DNA of 64,000 bases from Pseudomonadales bacterium (GTDB lineage: Bacteria; Pseudomonadota; Gammaproteobacteria; Pseudomonadales; Ketobacteraceae), in assembly GCA_020062665.1 (NCBI GenBank), contig JAGUVW010000068.1, forward strand, positions 62,001-126,000, given 5' to 3'. A model generated the notes under the pieces. It did no database searches and was not told the DNA's origin. It worked only from the letters and a program-made list of their open reading frames with translations. Made by a program: the position numbers and the translations under genes. Shown piece by piece: positions 34,727-44,776 of the stretch (positions within the stretch are counted from its first letter, which is position 1; every line of letters starts with the position of its first letter).

Positions 34727-37429
34727 ATGACATCCAATACAACTCGGCGGCGCAGTCCGTGCCGTGAGTGGAAGCCGCCCTGCGCATTGGACGCCAAAAG
34801 CCTGCTACCCCTGCTGCTCGCCGCGCTACTGTTGCTGCCCGGCATGCGAGTCTTTGCCGCTGATATTCCTGCCCTGCAAATCGATGACCGGCGCGATCAG
34901 TTTGACGTGCGCGCCGGCGAATCCGCCATGCTGCTGGACGAGTCAGACACCCTCGACATCGCCGCCATTCTGCAGCGGAGCGAACAATTCGAACCGGTGG
35001 ACAAAGATGTGCTCAACCTGGGTCATACCGATGCGTCGGTGTGGTTGCACCTGAAGCTGGCCGTCGCCGCCGACACCCGCGAGCACCTGACCTGGCTGTT
35101 GCATCTCAAATTCCCGCTGCTCGAGCGCGTCGACATCTATTCCGTGCTGGACGGCCGCATCCACGAGCAATTCAGCATCGGTTACTCGCTGCCGATGATG
35201 GCGCGGGCGCTGCCGTCGCGCAGTTTCGCCCAGCCTTTGCAGTTCGAGCCCGGCAAACAGTACGACATCTACCTGAACATCATGCGCAAGGGCGGCAATG
35301 TGCAGGCGCCGCTCAGCTTCGCCACACCCACCGCATTTTTTATCACCGAAACCACCCAGAACCATGTGATGGGACTGTACGTCGGCGTGATGATCGCGAT
35401 GATCATCTACAACTTCTTCCTGCTGTTCAGCGTCGGCAGCCGCACCTATTTCTATTACATCCTCTACATCACGTTCAGCATCCTGATCATTCAGACCCTC
35501 ACTGGCACCGGCTATCTGTTCCTGTGGCCGGACTATCCGCAACTGAATCCCTACATGGCGCAGGTCACGGCAGTGCTGGCGGTGATCAGTGGACTGCTGT
35601 TCGTGCGCAATTTCGTGAAATTCGAACGCTACGGCCAGTGGATGGTGCACCTGACCCACGCCGCGATCGCGCTGGGTGTGTTGCTGGTGGCGGCGCGTTT
35701 GCTGACAGACAATTTCCTCAGCCTGGAAATCACCGCATACTGCGGGCTGGTCTGCACCATCATGCCGGTGGCGGTGTTCATGTGCTGGCGTCAGGGTTCG
35801 CGCCAGGCCGGATTTTTCCTGCTGGCCTGGGCCGCATTGCTGGTGGGCACCGTGATGTTCACACTGACCTTGCTGGGCGTGCTGCCGTCGAACGCCTTCA
35901 CTACCCAGAGCGTGATGTTCGGTTCCGCCGCCGAAGTATTGTTGCTGTCACTGGGCCTGGCGGATCGCATCAATCACGAGCGGCGGGAAAAATACCGCGC
36001 GCTGCAGGAACAGAACAACACCATGCTGCGCCTGAAGGAAGCCGAGGATCGCCTGGTGCATCGCGCGCTGCACAATCGCATCACCGGCCTGCCCAACCGT
36101 ACCTTTCTGCGCACTGCGCTCGACAACCTGCTGGTGGCGGAACAGGATCGGCTGCGCTTCTCGCTGCTGCTGATCAGTCTCAACAACTTCCACGAATTCA
36201 ACAAAACGCTGGGACACAGCAACGGCGACGCGATTCTGCGCATCATCACCGAGCGGCTGTCGCGGCTGGCGCAATCAGTGCACGGCGTGATCCCCATCGA
36301 ACGCACGGAGCTGCGCCAATACTATGTGGCGGGTGTCGAAGGCGTCACGTTTGCGGTGATGCTGGAACTTCGTTCCATTTCTGAACAGCATGACATCGTG
36401 CAGAATCTGCTGCTCAATCTGGAAAAACCGTTCGAATATCACAACCTGACCCTGGACGTGGATGCCACCTGCGGCATCGCCCACTTCCCGGACAATGGCA
36501 AGACCAGCGAAGACCTGCTGCGCAACGCCCACATCGCACTGGAAGCCGCCAGCAGCAACAAGCAGAAACTCGCGGAATACTGCCCCGAGATCGATCCCTA
36601 CAACGCCCGCCGCCTGTCCCTGCTGGGCGAGCTGCGTCATGCCATCGAAAACAATTCGCTGCAGCTGTATTTCCAGCCGCAGATTTCGCTGAAGGATTTT
36701 TCCGTCGCCGGCGCCGAAGTGCTGATACGCTGGATTCACCCGGAGTATGGCTTTATCCCGCCGGATGAATTCATTCCCCTGGCGGAACGTACCGGTGTGA
36801 TTCATCCTCTCACCTACTGGATCTGTAGCCAGGCTTTTGAATTCAAACGCAGCCTTGAAGCGCAGGGCATCGACATTCATCTGTCGATCAACATATCCGC
36901 GCGCAATCTGCAGGATCCGCATTTTGTCCGCGAGGTCGCACGACTGGCGGACGAGGTGGGCATCTCGCTCAAGCGCATCATCATGGAACTGACCGAGACC
37001 GCAGTGATGACCGATCCGGAAGATGCGCTGCGGGTCATGAAGGAATTGAATGGCCAGGGCGTGCGCCTGTCCATCGATGATTTCGGCACCGGCTATTCAT
37101 CGCTGTCGTACCTGAAGCAGCTGCCGGTGGACGAGATCAAGATCGACCGCAGCTTCGTGATGGAAATGGTGAAGAACAACGACGACCAGGTGATCGTGCA
37201 CACCACGCTCACCATGGGCCACAACCTGAGCATGGAAGTGGTGGCCGAAGGCATCGAGGACGCCAACACACTGCGCACGCTGCGGGACATGGGCTGCGAT
37301 CTGGCGCAGGGCTACCACATCGCGCGTCCCATGCCGGCCGCGGATTTCTTTACCTGGATGGCGAAGTACCGGGCGTCACTGCACAGCGACGCTGCGGCGC
37401 CGGATCTGCGCGTGAAAAGCGGTGGCTGA
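34727..37429 (+). CDS. 7TM-DISM protein with degenerate GGDEF and EAL domains
   Basis: A ~900-residue inner-membrane c-di-GMP protein. A signal peptide ends near FAA, then comes a periplasmic 7TMR-DISMED2 domain of about 130 residues and seven transmembrane helices of the 7TMR-DISM type (MGLYVGVMIAMIIYNFFLLFSV begins them). A GGDEF-like domain has GVEGVTF in place of GGDEF, so cyclase activity is unlikely. The EAL domain is intact: GAEVLIRW, MELTETAVM, SIDDFGTGYSSLSYL, KIDRSFVME and VAEGIED. It should be a phosphodiesterase governed by a periplasmic signal, possibly a sugar. The ATG at 34727 lacks a good ribosome site; an earlier GTG or ATG is possible. A second, similar gene lies at 53991. 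Confidence 0.92.
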   Translation: MTSNTTRRRSPCREWKPPCALDAKSLLPLLLAALLLLPGMRVFAADIPALQIDDRRDQFDVRAGESAMLLDESDTLDIAAILQRSEQFEPVDKDVLNLGHTDASVWLHLKLAVAADTREHLTWLLHLKFPLLERVDIYSVLDGRIHEQFSIGYSLPMMARALPSRSFAQPLQFEPGKQYDIYLNIMRKGGNVQAPLSFATPTAFFITETTQNHVMGLYVGVMIAMIIYNFFLLFSVGSRTYFYYILYITFSILIIQTLTGTGYLFLWPDYPQLNPYMAQVTAVLAVISGLLFVRNFVKFERYGQWMVHLTHAAIALGVLLVAARLLTDNFLSLEITAYCGLVCTIMPVAVFMCWRQGSRQAGFFLLAWAALLVGTVMFTLTLLGVLPSNAFTTQSVMFGSAAEVLLLSLGLADRINHERREKYRALQEQNNTMLRLKEAEDRLVHRALHNRITGLPNRTFLRTALDNLLVAEQDRLRFSLLLISLNNFHEFNKTLGHSNGDAILRIITERLSRLAQSVHGVIPIERTELRQYYVAGVEGVTFAVMLELRSISEQHDIVQNLLLNLEKPFEYHNLTLDVDATCGIAHFPDNGKTSEDLLRNAHIALEAASSNKQKLAEYCPEIDPYNARRLSLLGELRHAIENNSLQLYFQPQISLKDFSVAGAEVLIRWIHPEYGFIPPDEFIPLAERTGVIHPLTYWICSQAFEFKRSLEAQGIDIHLSINISARNLQDPHFVREVARLADEVGISLKRIIMELTETAVMTDPEDALRVMKELNGQGVRLSIDDFGTGYSSLSYLKQLPVDEIKIDRSFVMEMVKNNDDQVIVHTTLTMGHNLSMEVVAEGIEDANTLRTLRDMGCDLAQGYHIARPMPAADFFTWMAKYRASLHSDAAAPDLRVKSGG

Positions 37430-37434
37430 CGACG

Positions 37435-39171
37435 TCAGCGGATTTTTTCCACTTCCGCACCATTACCCGCTTCCGGCTCGATGATCGGCCCATAGTCCCA
37501 GTCCCGCACACTCTGCACGATCAGATTCACATCGTCCTCCGGCACGTTCAGCATCTGCAACGCGGTGGCGCCCAGACGCAGGCTGGATTCGATGGTTTCC
37601 GGATAGGCCTGCGCCGCACCGGCTTCGATCAGCCGTTTGCTGGATTCCAGATCCCGCGCCCGCGCGATCACCGGCACCTGGGGATAGCTGTGTCCAAACA
37701 CGGAAACCGCCCGCAGTGTCGACGGTGAATGATCCACCGTGATGACCACCAGCGACGCCCGCTCGGCATGAATGGCGCTGAGAAACTCCGGATCGGAAAT
37801 ATCGCCATACAGCACCCGGTGCCCGTCGATGCGACCCTGCATCACCCGCCGCGAATCGGTGTCGAACGCCAGATATGGAATGCCGCGCGCCTGCAGCAAT
37901 GCCGCAATGGTGTAACCGACGCGGCCGTAGCCACCGATCAGCACGGTCTGCTCCGACGGATCGAGCACCGGCGTCTCCGCCGCTGCATCCTGGGGTTCCT
38001 TCGTGTGCAGGCGCGCCAACGCCTGGCCAATGGGCAGGTTGAAGCGGATCAGCACCGCACCCAGGATCATGGAGAACAGCACCGCCGCCAGCGTAATCTG
38101 GCCCAGCTGGGTTTCGATGGCCGAGGAGTTGATCGCAATGGCCAGCAACGCAAAACCGAATTCACCCCCCACCGCCAGCAGCAATCCGGTGCGCCAGGCA
38201 GTGACGCTGTCGATACCGCTGCGTCGCACCATCACCCCCACAATCAGGATTTTGCTCAGCATGAGCAGGCCCGCGCCCAGCAATGCCCAGTGCCAGATGT
38301 TGGTCAGCGCCTGCAGATCGATCAGCATGCCGATGCCGACGAAGAACAGCCCCAGCAACACATCCCGAAACGGGCGAACGCTGGATTCCACCTGATGGCG
38401 GAATTCGGTTTCCCCCAGCATCATGCCCGCCAGAAACGCGCCAAAGGCCAGCGACAATCCCAGGCTGCTGGTAGCCCAGGCCGCCAGCAACGCCACCAGC
38501 AAGACCGCCAGGGTCAGCACTTCCGGCGAACGCTGTGTGGTCACCAGATGAAACAGCGGCCGCAACAACCAGCGCCCGACAAAAAACACGATGGCAAAGG
38601 CAGCCACCGCCTTGGCCAGCGCCCACCCCAGATCCGCTGCCAGGGAATCTGCACTCGCCGCCAGCCCCAGCGCCGGAATCACAATCAGGAACGGCACCGC
38701 TGTCACGTCCTGGAACACCGACATGGCCAGGCCGAGGCGGCCGTGATGGCTGTTTTCCTCGCCCTGCTCCGCCAGCTGGCTGCCGATAATGGTGGACGAC
38801 GACTGGGCGAACACTGCCCCGATGACAAAGGCCGCGATGGCCTGCAAGCCGGCCAGCCACAGAATCAGGAACACCATCGCCGTGGTCAGCGCCACCTGCG
38901 CTGTTCCCAGGCCCAGCACCTGATGGCGCAGCGCATGCAACTGCGGCAGCGAGTAATTCAAACCAATGGTAAACAGCAGGAACACCACGCCGAACTCCGC
39001 CAGTGGGCCGTATTCCGCCACATTGACGGTAGGCCCCATGGTGTGCGGCCCCAGCAGCACCCCCACCAGCAGATAACCCAGACTGGTGGGAATATGCAGG
39101 CGCTGGAACAGCACCACCACCGCAACCGCCACCCCCAGCAACAACAGGATTTCTGACAATGCCTCCATCAT
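37435..39171 (-). CDS. CPA2-family cation/proton antiporter with RCK domain
   Basis: A 578-residue inner-membrane transporter related to YbaL/KefB/RosB. About twelve transmembrane helices fill the first ~400 residues (FQRLHIPTSLGYLLVGVLLGP and SVFQDVTAVPFLI are family landmarks). A cytosolic RCK-N domain follows with a Rossmann motif, VLIGGYGRVGYTIAALLQARG. The protein is expected to move K+ or another cation against protons, with nucleotide control through the RCK domain. The start lies directly next to the phhB stop codon upstream on the same strand, with no spacing, so the two are likely co-transcribed. The last residues are charged and disordered. Confidence 0.92.
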   Translation of the reverse strand: MMEALSEILLLLGVAVAVVVLFQRLHIPTSLGYLLVGVLLGPHTMGPTVNVAEYGPLAEFGVVFLLFTIGLNYSLPQLHALRHQVLGLGTAQVALTTAMVFLILWLAGLQAIAAFVIGAVFAQSSSTIIGSQLAEQGEENSHHGRLGLAMSVFQDVTAVPFLIVIPALGLAASADSLAADLGWALAKAVAAFAIVFFVGRWLLRPLFHLVTTQRSPEVLTLAVLLVALLAAWATSSLGLSLAFGAFLAGMMLGETEFRHQVESSVRPFRDVLLGLFFVGIGMLIDLQALTNIWHWALLGAGLLMLSKILIVGVMVRRSGIDSVTAWRTGLLLAVGGEFGFALLAIAINSSAIETQLGQITLAAVLFSMILGAVLIRFNLPIGQALARLHTKEPQDAAAETPVLDPSEQTVLIGGYGRVGYTIAALLQARGIPYLAFDTDSRRVMQGRIDGHRVLYGDISDPEFLSAIHAERASLVVITVDHSPSTLRAVSVFGHSYPQVPVIARARDLESSKRLIEAGAAQAYPETIESSLRLGATALQMLNVPEDDVNLIVQSVRDWDYGPIIEPEAGNGAEVEKIR

Positions 39172-39516
39172 TCAGCGCGCACCACCCACCACTTCATCGG
39201 TTCTCGCCGCCAGGATGAAATCCGTCTTGTGCAGCCCCTTGATCTTGTGGGTCCACCAGGTCACCGTCACCTTGCCCCACTCGGTCAGAATGGCAGGATG
39301 GTGACCGGCGGCCTCCGCCAGCGCGCCCACCCGGTTGGTAAACGCCAGCGCCTGGGCGAAATCAGCAAAGCTGAACACCCGCTCCAGCTGCAGAATCCCG
39401 TCCCGTGTCACCGGCGTCCAGTCCGGAATCTGTTGCAGCAGTTCTTTCAACTCCGCATCGCCCACCCTCGGCGCATCCGCCCGGCAGGCCTCGCACACCT
39501 GTTCACTCAGTTTCAT
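39172..39516 (-). CDS. phhB: 4a-hydroxytetrahydrobiopterin dehydratase
   Basis: Recycles the pterin cofactor of phenylalanine hydroxylase by dehydrating 4a-hydroxytetrahydrobiopterin. The 114-residue protein has the family's sequence [42 protein letters not shown], and [17 protein letters not shown], including the histidines of the active site. GGAG lies eight bases before the ATG at 39516. No phhA is present in the window. The CPA2 antiporter gene follows immediately. Confidence 0.95.
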   Translation of the reverse strand: MKLSEQVCEACRADAPRVGDAELKELLQQIPDWTPVTRDGILQLERVFSFADFAQALAFTNRVGALAEAAGHHPAILTEWGKVTVTWWTHKIKGLHKTDFILAARTDEVVGGAR

Positions 39517-39726
39517 AACGCTTCTCCCACTGACGACTATTATTGCTATCAGGCACAGGGACAGCCTTTCCCCCGCCGCGTTCACCAAACGCCTGATTCA
39601 AACGCCCGTTGGCTTAACTGACAGCCAGAACGAATTCCCTTGCCAATGGCCACGACCGGCCGTTCGTGCACACTCGCACACCTATAAAAGCCCATCAACC
39701 CGGAATCACAAGAAGGAAGCAGTGCC

Positions 39727-41547
39727 ATGCCCCAGTATAAAGCGCCCCTGCGTGATATGAGCTTCGTGATGAATGAAGTGCTGGACTACCCCAGCCATTT
39801 CGCCAAGCTGCCCAGCGCCGAACTGACCACCCCCGACACGGTGGAAGCCATTCTGGCAGAGTGCGCCAAATTCTGTGAGGAAGTGCTGTCCCCCCTCAAC
39901 CAGACCGGCGACGCCGAAGGCTGCACCTTCGAAGGCGGCGACGTGCAGACCCCCAAGGGCTTCAAGCAAGCCTACGACCAGTTCTGCCAGGGCGGCTGGC
40001 AGGGGCTGTCGCACCCGGAAGAATACGGCGGCCAGGGCTTGCCCCTGTCCCTGTCCGTCTTCAAGTCCGAAATGATCGGCACCGCCAACTGGTCCTGGGG
40101 CATGTACCCCGGCCTGAGTCTGGGCGCCATGAACACCATCTTCATGCACGGCACCGATGAACAGAAAAACCTGTATCTGCCCAAGATGGTGGAAGGCAGC
40201 TGGGCCGGCACCATGTGCCTCACCGAACCCCAGTGCGGCACCGACCTGGGCCAGGTGAAAACCAAAGCCGAACCCAACGCCGACGGCAGCTACGCTATCT
40301 CCGGCACCAAGATCTTCATTTCCTCCGGCGAGCACGATCTCACCGAGAACATCATCCACATCGTGCTGGCGCGCCTGCCGGATGCGCCCGCCGGCACCAA
40401 GGGTATTTCCCTGTTCATCGTGCCCAAGTTCACCAGTGATGCGCAGGGCAACAACCTGCAGCGCAATGCCGTGACCTGCGGCTCGCTGGAACACAAGATG
40501 GGCATCCGCGCCTCCGCCACCTGCGTGATGAATTTCGACAAGGCCACCGGCTACCTGATCGGCCCGCCCAACAAGGGCCTGGAGTGCATGTTCACCTTCA
40601 TGAACTCCGCTCGCGTGGGCACGTCGCTGCAGGGCCTGGGCGCGGCGGAACTGTCCTACCAGGGCGCACTGCCCTACGCCAAGGAGCGTCTGTCCATGCG
40701 TTCCCTGAGCGGCAAGAAAGCCCCCGACAAAGTGGCCGACCCGATCATCTGCCACGGTGACGTGCGCCGCATGCTGCTGACCCAGAAAGCCTTCGCTGAA
40801 GGTGGCCGCGCCATGGTGTACTACGCCGCCAAATACGCGGACTTCATGCTGTATGGCAAAACCCAGGAAGAAAAAGACGAAGCGGATGACCAGCTCGGCT
40901 TCCTCACCCCGATTCTGAAAGCGTTCCTCACCGAAACCGGCCTGGAAGCGGCCAACCTGGGCATGCAGGTGTACGGTGGCCACGGCTACATCAAGGAGTG
41001 GGGCATGGAGCAGATCGTGCGCGACACCCGCATCGCCACCCTGTACGAAGGCACCACTGGCATCCAGGCGCTGGATCTGCTGGGCCGCAAAGTGCTGCTG
41101 GGCAAAATGAAAACCCTGAAAGCCTTCACCTTCGAAGTGCAGAAATTCTGCAAGGACAAGGGCCTGATTTCCGGCAACCCGCACAAAAAGGAAATGAACC
41201 GCTTCATCTGGCCGCTGCTGAAATACACCACCAACTGGCAACAGTACAGCGTGCGTCTGGCGCTGCGGGCGCGCAAGAATTTCGACGCGGTGGGCTGCGC
41301 GTCCTACGACTACCTGATGTATTCCGGCTACGTGAGCATGGCGTACTTCTGGGCGATGATGGCGCAGACCGCCTACGAAAAACTGGCGGCCGGCACCGAC
41401 CAACCGGAGTTCTACAAAGCCAAGATCCAGACCGCGGAATTCTATTTCGAGCGTCTGCTGCCGCGCGCCAAAGCCCACGCGGAATGCATGATGGCATCAC
41501 CCAAGTCGCTGATGAAAATGAAGGAGGAGCACTTCTCGTTCCTCTGA
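39727..41547 (+). CDS. Acyl-CoA dehydrogenase (large, ~600 residues)
   Basis: Oxidises acyl-CoA to trans-2-enoyl-CoA with FAD, in fatty-acid or related degradation. The 606-residue protein is the longer form with an extra C-terminal domain. It has N-terminal YPSHFAKLPSAEL, the FAD-binding CLTEPQCGTDLGQVKTKA and ISGTKIFISSGEHDLTENI, the GHGYIKEWGMEQIVRDTRI region, and the catalytic-glutamate loop TLYEGTTGIQALDLLGRK. AAGGA stands nine bases before the ATG. A TATAAA at 39684-39689 could be its -10. It is divergent from phhB and ends in a good terminator. Chain-length preference is not readable from sequence. Confidence 0.95.
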   Translation: MPQYKAPLRDMSFVMNEVLDYPSHFAKLPSAELTTPDTVEAILAECAKFCEEVLSPLNQTGDAEGCTFEGGDVQTPKGFKQAYDQFCQGGWQGLSHPEEYGGQGLPLSLSVFKSEMIGTANWSWGMYPGLSLGAMNTIFMHGTDEQKNLYLPKMVEGSWAGTMCLTEPQCGTDLGQVKTKAEPNADGSYAISGTKIFISSGEHDLTENIIHIVLARLPDAPAGTKGISLFIVPKFTSDAQGNNLQRNAVTCGSLEHKMGIRASATCVMNFDKATGYLIGPPNKGLECMFTFMNSARVGTSLQGLGAAELSYQGALPYAKERLSMRSLSGKKAPDKVADPIICHGDVRRMLLTQKAFAEGGRAMVYYAAKYADFMLYGKTQEEKDEADDQLGFLTPILKAFLTETGLEAANLGMQVYGGHGYIKEWGMEQIVRDTRIATLYEGTTGIQALDLLGRKVLLGKMKTLKAFTFEVQKFCKDKGLISGNPHKKEMNRFIWPLLKYTTNWQQYSVRLALRARKNFDAVGCASYDYLMYSGYVSMAYFWAMMAQTAYEKLAAGTDQPEFYKAKIQTAEFYFERLLPRAKAHAECMMASPKSLMKMKEEHFSFL

Positions 41548-41636
41548 AATTAAAAGCGCGATTCCTGACGACTGATTCAACGCAACTGAATCAGCAATAC
41601 CGACTCCATTCAACCCACCTCGCACTGGGTTTTTTC

Positions 41637-41664
41637 GCCCTCCCATCCCGGAGGGCTTTTTTTT
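41637..41664 (+). terminator. Rho-independent terminator of the acyl-CoA dehydrogenase gene
   Basis: GCCCTCC / GGAGGGC form a 7-bp stem with a 6-base loop, followed by T8. It starts 90 bp after the stop codon. Confidence 0.85.
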
Positions 41665-41859
41665 GTCCGCCTGATCATCAATCCACCCGCATTTTGATTG
41701 TGACCAAATAGTCGGTTCACGTTACAAAATGACTACACGCCTAATTTGACGATAGTTGTTGTCAGAATGTAGATTGACAACAAACGCAGTCGGAAAGACG
41801 CGACCAAAACGAAGCGCAACCAAGCGCCACATACCAATAAGACAGAAAAACAATAACCA
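41665..41859. other. Promoter region of the CocE-like gene with an inverted repeat
   Basis: No gene is visible. The stretch is AT-rich and holds a perfect 9-bp inverted repeat, TTGTTGTCA (41756-41764) and TGACAACAA (41775-41783), with a 10-base spacer, ending 76 bp before the CocE-like start codon. It is a plausible operator for the TetR regulator encoded beyond the hydrolase, or for another dimeric regulator. Confidence 0.45.
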
Positions 41860-44034
41860 ATGGGAATGCATCTGATGAGACGGTCTGACTCACTGCGCAG
41901 TGACGCGCTTGACCCGATTTCGACAACCACCGCCACCTTGGCGAACAGCGTTGGCAAACGCGTACTGCAAGGCTGCCTGATTCTTGCCGCTGCCAGCCTG
42001 CTGATGGCCTGCTCCGGCGGTGATTCGTCGAAGGACAGCCCTGCGTCCAGCGGCGGACTGGAACCCCGCTCGACCGTCACGCCCCCCGCACCGGACGACA
42101 CCCAGACGCCCGCCGAATCCGATCCACCCGCACTCGACGCTGACGGAGAAGATGCGCTCGACGCCATCGGCGGCGGCATGTACTACCGGACACCGGAATA
42201 TCCCCGAGTGGTCAACCTGCCCTTGCAGTTCATCACCAGCGTCAACGGTCGCCAGCTCAGCGTACGGGTCACACTGCCGGCCAATGCCGACGGCACCCCT
42301 GCGGAAGGCCCCTTCCCGGTGATCCTGACCCAGTCCGCCTACAACACCAATCTGCTCGGCACCCTGTTCCTGGGCATACCGGGCAATCTGCTGCTGGGGG
42401 CTCCCGACTCCTTTGTCGTACGCCGCGGCTACGCGCAGGTGGCAGTGGATGCCATGGGCACGGGGGCCTCGGAAGGTGGCTGGGAATTGCTGGGCGAAGA
42501 CGAGCAGCAAGGCTTTGCCGATGCGGTGGACTGGGTCGACACTCAACCCTGGTCGAACGGCAAACTGGGCGTGGCAGGCGTGTCCTACATGGCGATCAGT
42601 TCGCTGTTTGCGGCACAACGGCGGCCGGATTCCATCGACGCGGTTTTCGCCAGCCTGCCGATGGGCGACGCCATGCGCGGCACCGTGGGCATTGGCGGCA
42701 TGATCAACACCAATTTCATGAGTCAGTGGATGTTCATCACCCACGCACTGGCCACCCAGAACATTCCCACCATGCTGCTCAATCCGAACTACATGTCGCA
42801 GCTGATCCGCACCACCGATGAACACGTCGCCCAGATCGACAACTACCACCTGCCACTGATCAACGCTGCTCTGGACGGCGCACCCTATGTGACCTACGAC
42901 GGTGATTTCTGGCGCCTGCGTTCGCCCATCGAAAACATCGACAAGGTCAAGGCCCCCACCTTCTTCTTCGCCGCACTGGACGATCTGTTCCAGCGTGATG
43001 TGCCGATGATGTACGAAGCGCTGAAAAACAACGGCGTGGACACACGTCTGGTGGTATTCAACGGCACCCATATCCAGAATTTTCTGATGCCCCATATCGG
43101 GAACACCCAGGTGCCGCCCATCGACTTCCTGCTGCTGCAGTGGTTCGACAAATACCTCAAGGGCATGGACACCCACACCGAGCAGCTGGCCTCGGTGGTG
43201 CAGCATGTGAAGAACTATCCCACCGCCAGCACGCCGGAGCCGTTCCGCAATGACAGCTTCGCCGCCACCACCAGCTGGCCACACCCGGATGCGTCTCCGG
43301 AGCGCTGGTTCCTGCGCGGCGACATGGCCATGACCAAAACCCCGCCCAGCAGCGATGAAAGCGGCCCTGTCATGACCCAGCCACCCCATCCGGTGGGCAG
43401 TGCCTACAAGAGCGACGCCCTGATTGTGTTCGATGTGCATATCAACGACGGCACCCGCTGCTCCCGCAGCTATCTGCAGTGGGTATTGGGCATCGACATT
43501 CCCAAGAACTGTCACTACAACACCAACAACACCGAACAGCAGCGGCTGGTATTCGACACCGCCCCGATGGAAGAAGACTACTACATCAACGGCCCCATCC
43601 AGGCGGACATCTGGATCTCCAGCAACGTCACCGAAGCGGTGGTAGCCGTGCAGATCGAAGCCGTTTTCGAAAACCAGTCACAACCCATCACCAACGGCCA
43701 GCTGCTGGCGTCGGGCCGCGCGGTGAATGAATCCCGCTCCCGCTTCCTGAAGGGTGAAATGATCCAGCCGTACCACTACTTTCTGGAAGAAACCAGCCAG
43801 CCACTGGTGCCCGGCGAAATCGTGAAGCTGCCCGTCGAAATCTTCGCGACCAGCGCGATCATTCCCAAAGGCGCCAAACTGCGCGTGTCCATCAGTCCCA
43901 GCAACCAGGCGCAAGCCATGCTGAACTATCCGCGCCAGGCAGCAGCGGAAAACGGCATCACGACGATCCACATCAGCCCGGATCACCCCTCCAGTGTGGT
44001 GTTGCCGATCGTGCCCACCAGCGCGCTGAACTGA
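41860..44034 (+). CDS. CocE/NonD-family hydrolase, lipoprotein
   Basis: A ~724-residue serine hydrolase of the CocE/X-Pro dipeptidyl-peptidase (peptidase S15) family. The N-terminal region contains a hydrophobic stretch with a lipobox, AASLLMACSGG, so the protein should be lipidated and anchored in the envelope. A Pro/Asp-rich linker follows. The catalytic triad is visible: Ser in GVAGVSYMAISS, Asp in FFAALDDLFQRD, His in FNGTHIQNF. The C-terminal jelly-roll domain (DIWISSNVTEAVVAVQIEAV-type) is also present. The start could be ATG at 41860, 41866 or 41875. The long N-terminus before the lipobox is unusual for a lipoprotein. A TetR regulator gene converges on it. Confidence 0.9.
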   Translation: MGMHLMRRSDSLRSDALDPISTTTATLANSVGKRVLQGCLILAAASLLMACSGGDSSKDSPASSGGLEPRSTVTPPAPDDTQTPAESDPPALDADGEDALDAIGGGMYYRTPEYPRVVNLPLQFITSVNGRQLSVRVTLPANADGTPAEGPFPVILTQSAYNTNLLGTLFLGIPGNLLLGAPDSFVVRRGYAQVAVDAMGTGASEGGWELLGEDEQQGFADAVDWVDTQPWSNGKLGVAGVSYMAISSLFAAQRRPDSIDAVFASLPMGDAMRGTVGIGGMINTNFMSQWMFITHALATQNIPTMLLNPNYMSQLIRTTDEHVAQIDNYHLPLINAALDGAPYVTYDGDFWRLRSPIENIDKVKAPTFFFAALDDLFQRDVPMMYEALKNNGVDTRLVVFNGTHIQNFLMPHIGNTQVPPIDFLLLQWFDKYLKGMDTHTEQLASVVQHVKNYPTASTPEPFRNDSFAATTSWPHPDASPERWFLRGDMAMTKTPPSSDESGPVMTQPPHPVGSAYKSDALIVFDVHINDGTRCSRSYLQWVLGIDIPKNCHYNTNNTEQQRLVFDTAPMEEDYYINGPIQADIWISSNVTEAVVAVQIEAVFENQSQPITNGQLLASGRAVNESRSRFLKGEMIQPYHYFLEETSQPLVPGEIVKLPVEIFATSAIIPKGAKLRVSISPSNQAQAMLNYPRQAAAENGITTIHISPDHPSSVVLPIVPTSALN

Positions 44035-44040
44035 AACGCA

Positions 44041-44068
44041 AACAGGCCCGAAACGGGCCTGTTTTTTT
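44041..44068 (+). terminator. Rho-independent terminator after the CocE-like gene
   Basis: A perfect 10-bp stem AACAGGCCCG / CGGGCCTGTT, a 3-base loop and a T7 tract, 6 bp after the stop codon. A shorter T run on the opposite strand could let it also stop the converging TetR transcript. Confidence 0.9.
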
Positions 44069-44112
44069 CGTTCATTGCGTATCCGGTTCGCATCCGGTTT
44101 GAGGTCTCAGCT

Positions 44113-44763
44113 CTACGAATGCGCCAGCAGTTCGCTCATGATGCCACGCACAATCAGACCACAGCCTTCCACCATGATGTCCAGGGACGTTGCATAACCG
44201 CTGCGCATCCACTGGGCCACCAGCGATGCATAGGCACCGTTGATGGCCTGGGCAATCTGCAGCAGCACCTCATCGGACAGGGTGATGGTGGGGTTGTCCA
44301 GGCGAATGAGCTGCGCAGTCGCCATGGCCTGTTGCTGCAGACTGTTGTGATACATGGTGCTGACCTGGGCGCTGCCTGCCATGCCTTCGATGAACAGCAC
44401 ACGCACGACGCGCTCATCTCGCATCCAGTTGAGGCTCAGCTCCAGCGACCTTTTGATGCGTCCCTGCAGCTCCGCCGGCAGCTCGGGCAGATGGGACATG
44501 AAGTAATCACGATGCCTATCCAGCTGCCGGTTATACACTGCGCAAAACAGCGCATCGGTATCGGCAAAGGATTCGTAGAAGTAGCGCTCGGTCAACCCGG
44601 CGGCCTTGCACAGTGCACGCACGGTCGCCCCACGGATGCCCAGGGTGCCAAAGATCTCCAGCCCCGCATCCAGAAAGCGTTCACGGCGCTCGACGACTCG
44701 CTCGGACTCGCTGAGGCCACCATAGGTGCGGGTAGAAGTTTTTTTAGTCGTTTCAATACTCAT
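44113..44763 (-). CDS. TetR-family regulator
   Basis: A 216-residue repressor. The N-terminal DNA-binding part reads RERFLDAGLEIFGTLGIRGATVRALCKAAGLTERYFYESF, a standard TetR helix-turn-helix. The ligand-binding half is helical with a LFIEGMAGSAQVSTMY segment, typical of TetRs that control lipid or hydrolase genes. It converges on the CocE-like gene and is divergent from the condensation-carrier gene, whose promoter it may control. Two copies of CTACAAAAC occur in the shared upstream region. The ATG at 44763 was chosen because the frame upstream of it has no TetR character. Confidence 0.9.
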   Translation of the reverse strand: MSIETTKKTSTRTYGGLSESERVVERRERFLDAGLEIFGTLGIRGATVRALCKAAGLTERYFYESFADTDALFCAVYNRQLDRHRDYFMSHLPELPAELQGRIKRSLELSLNWMRDERVVRVLFIEGMAGSAQVSTMYHNSLQQQAMATAQLIRLDNPTITLSDEVLLQIAQAINGAYASLVAQWMRSGYATSLDIMVEGCGLIVRGIMSELLAHS

Positions 44764-44776
44764 TTCGGGGATTTCA

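Noticed and set aside
34727-37429. Active diguanylate cyclase
   Set aside because: The GGDEF signature is replaced by GVEGVTF, so only phosphodiesterase activity is supported.
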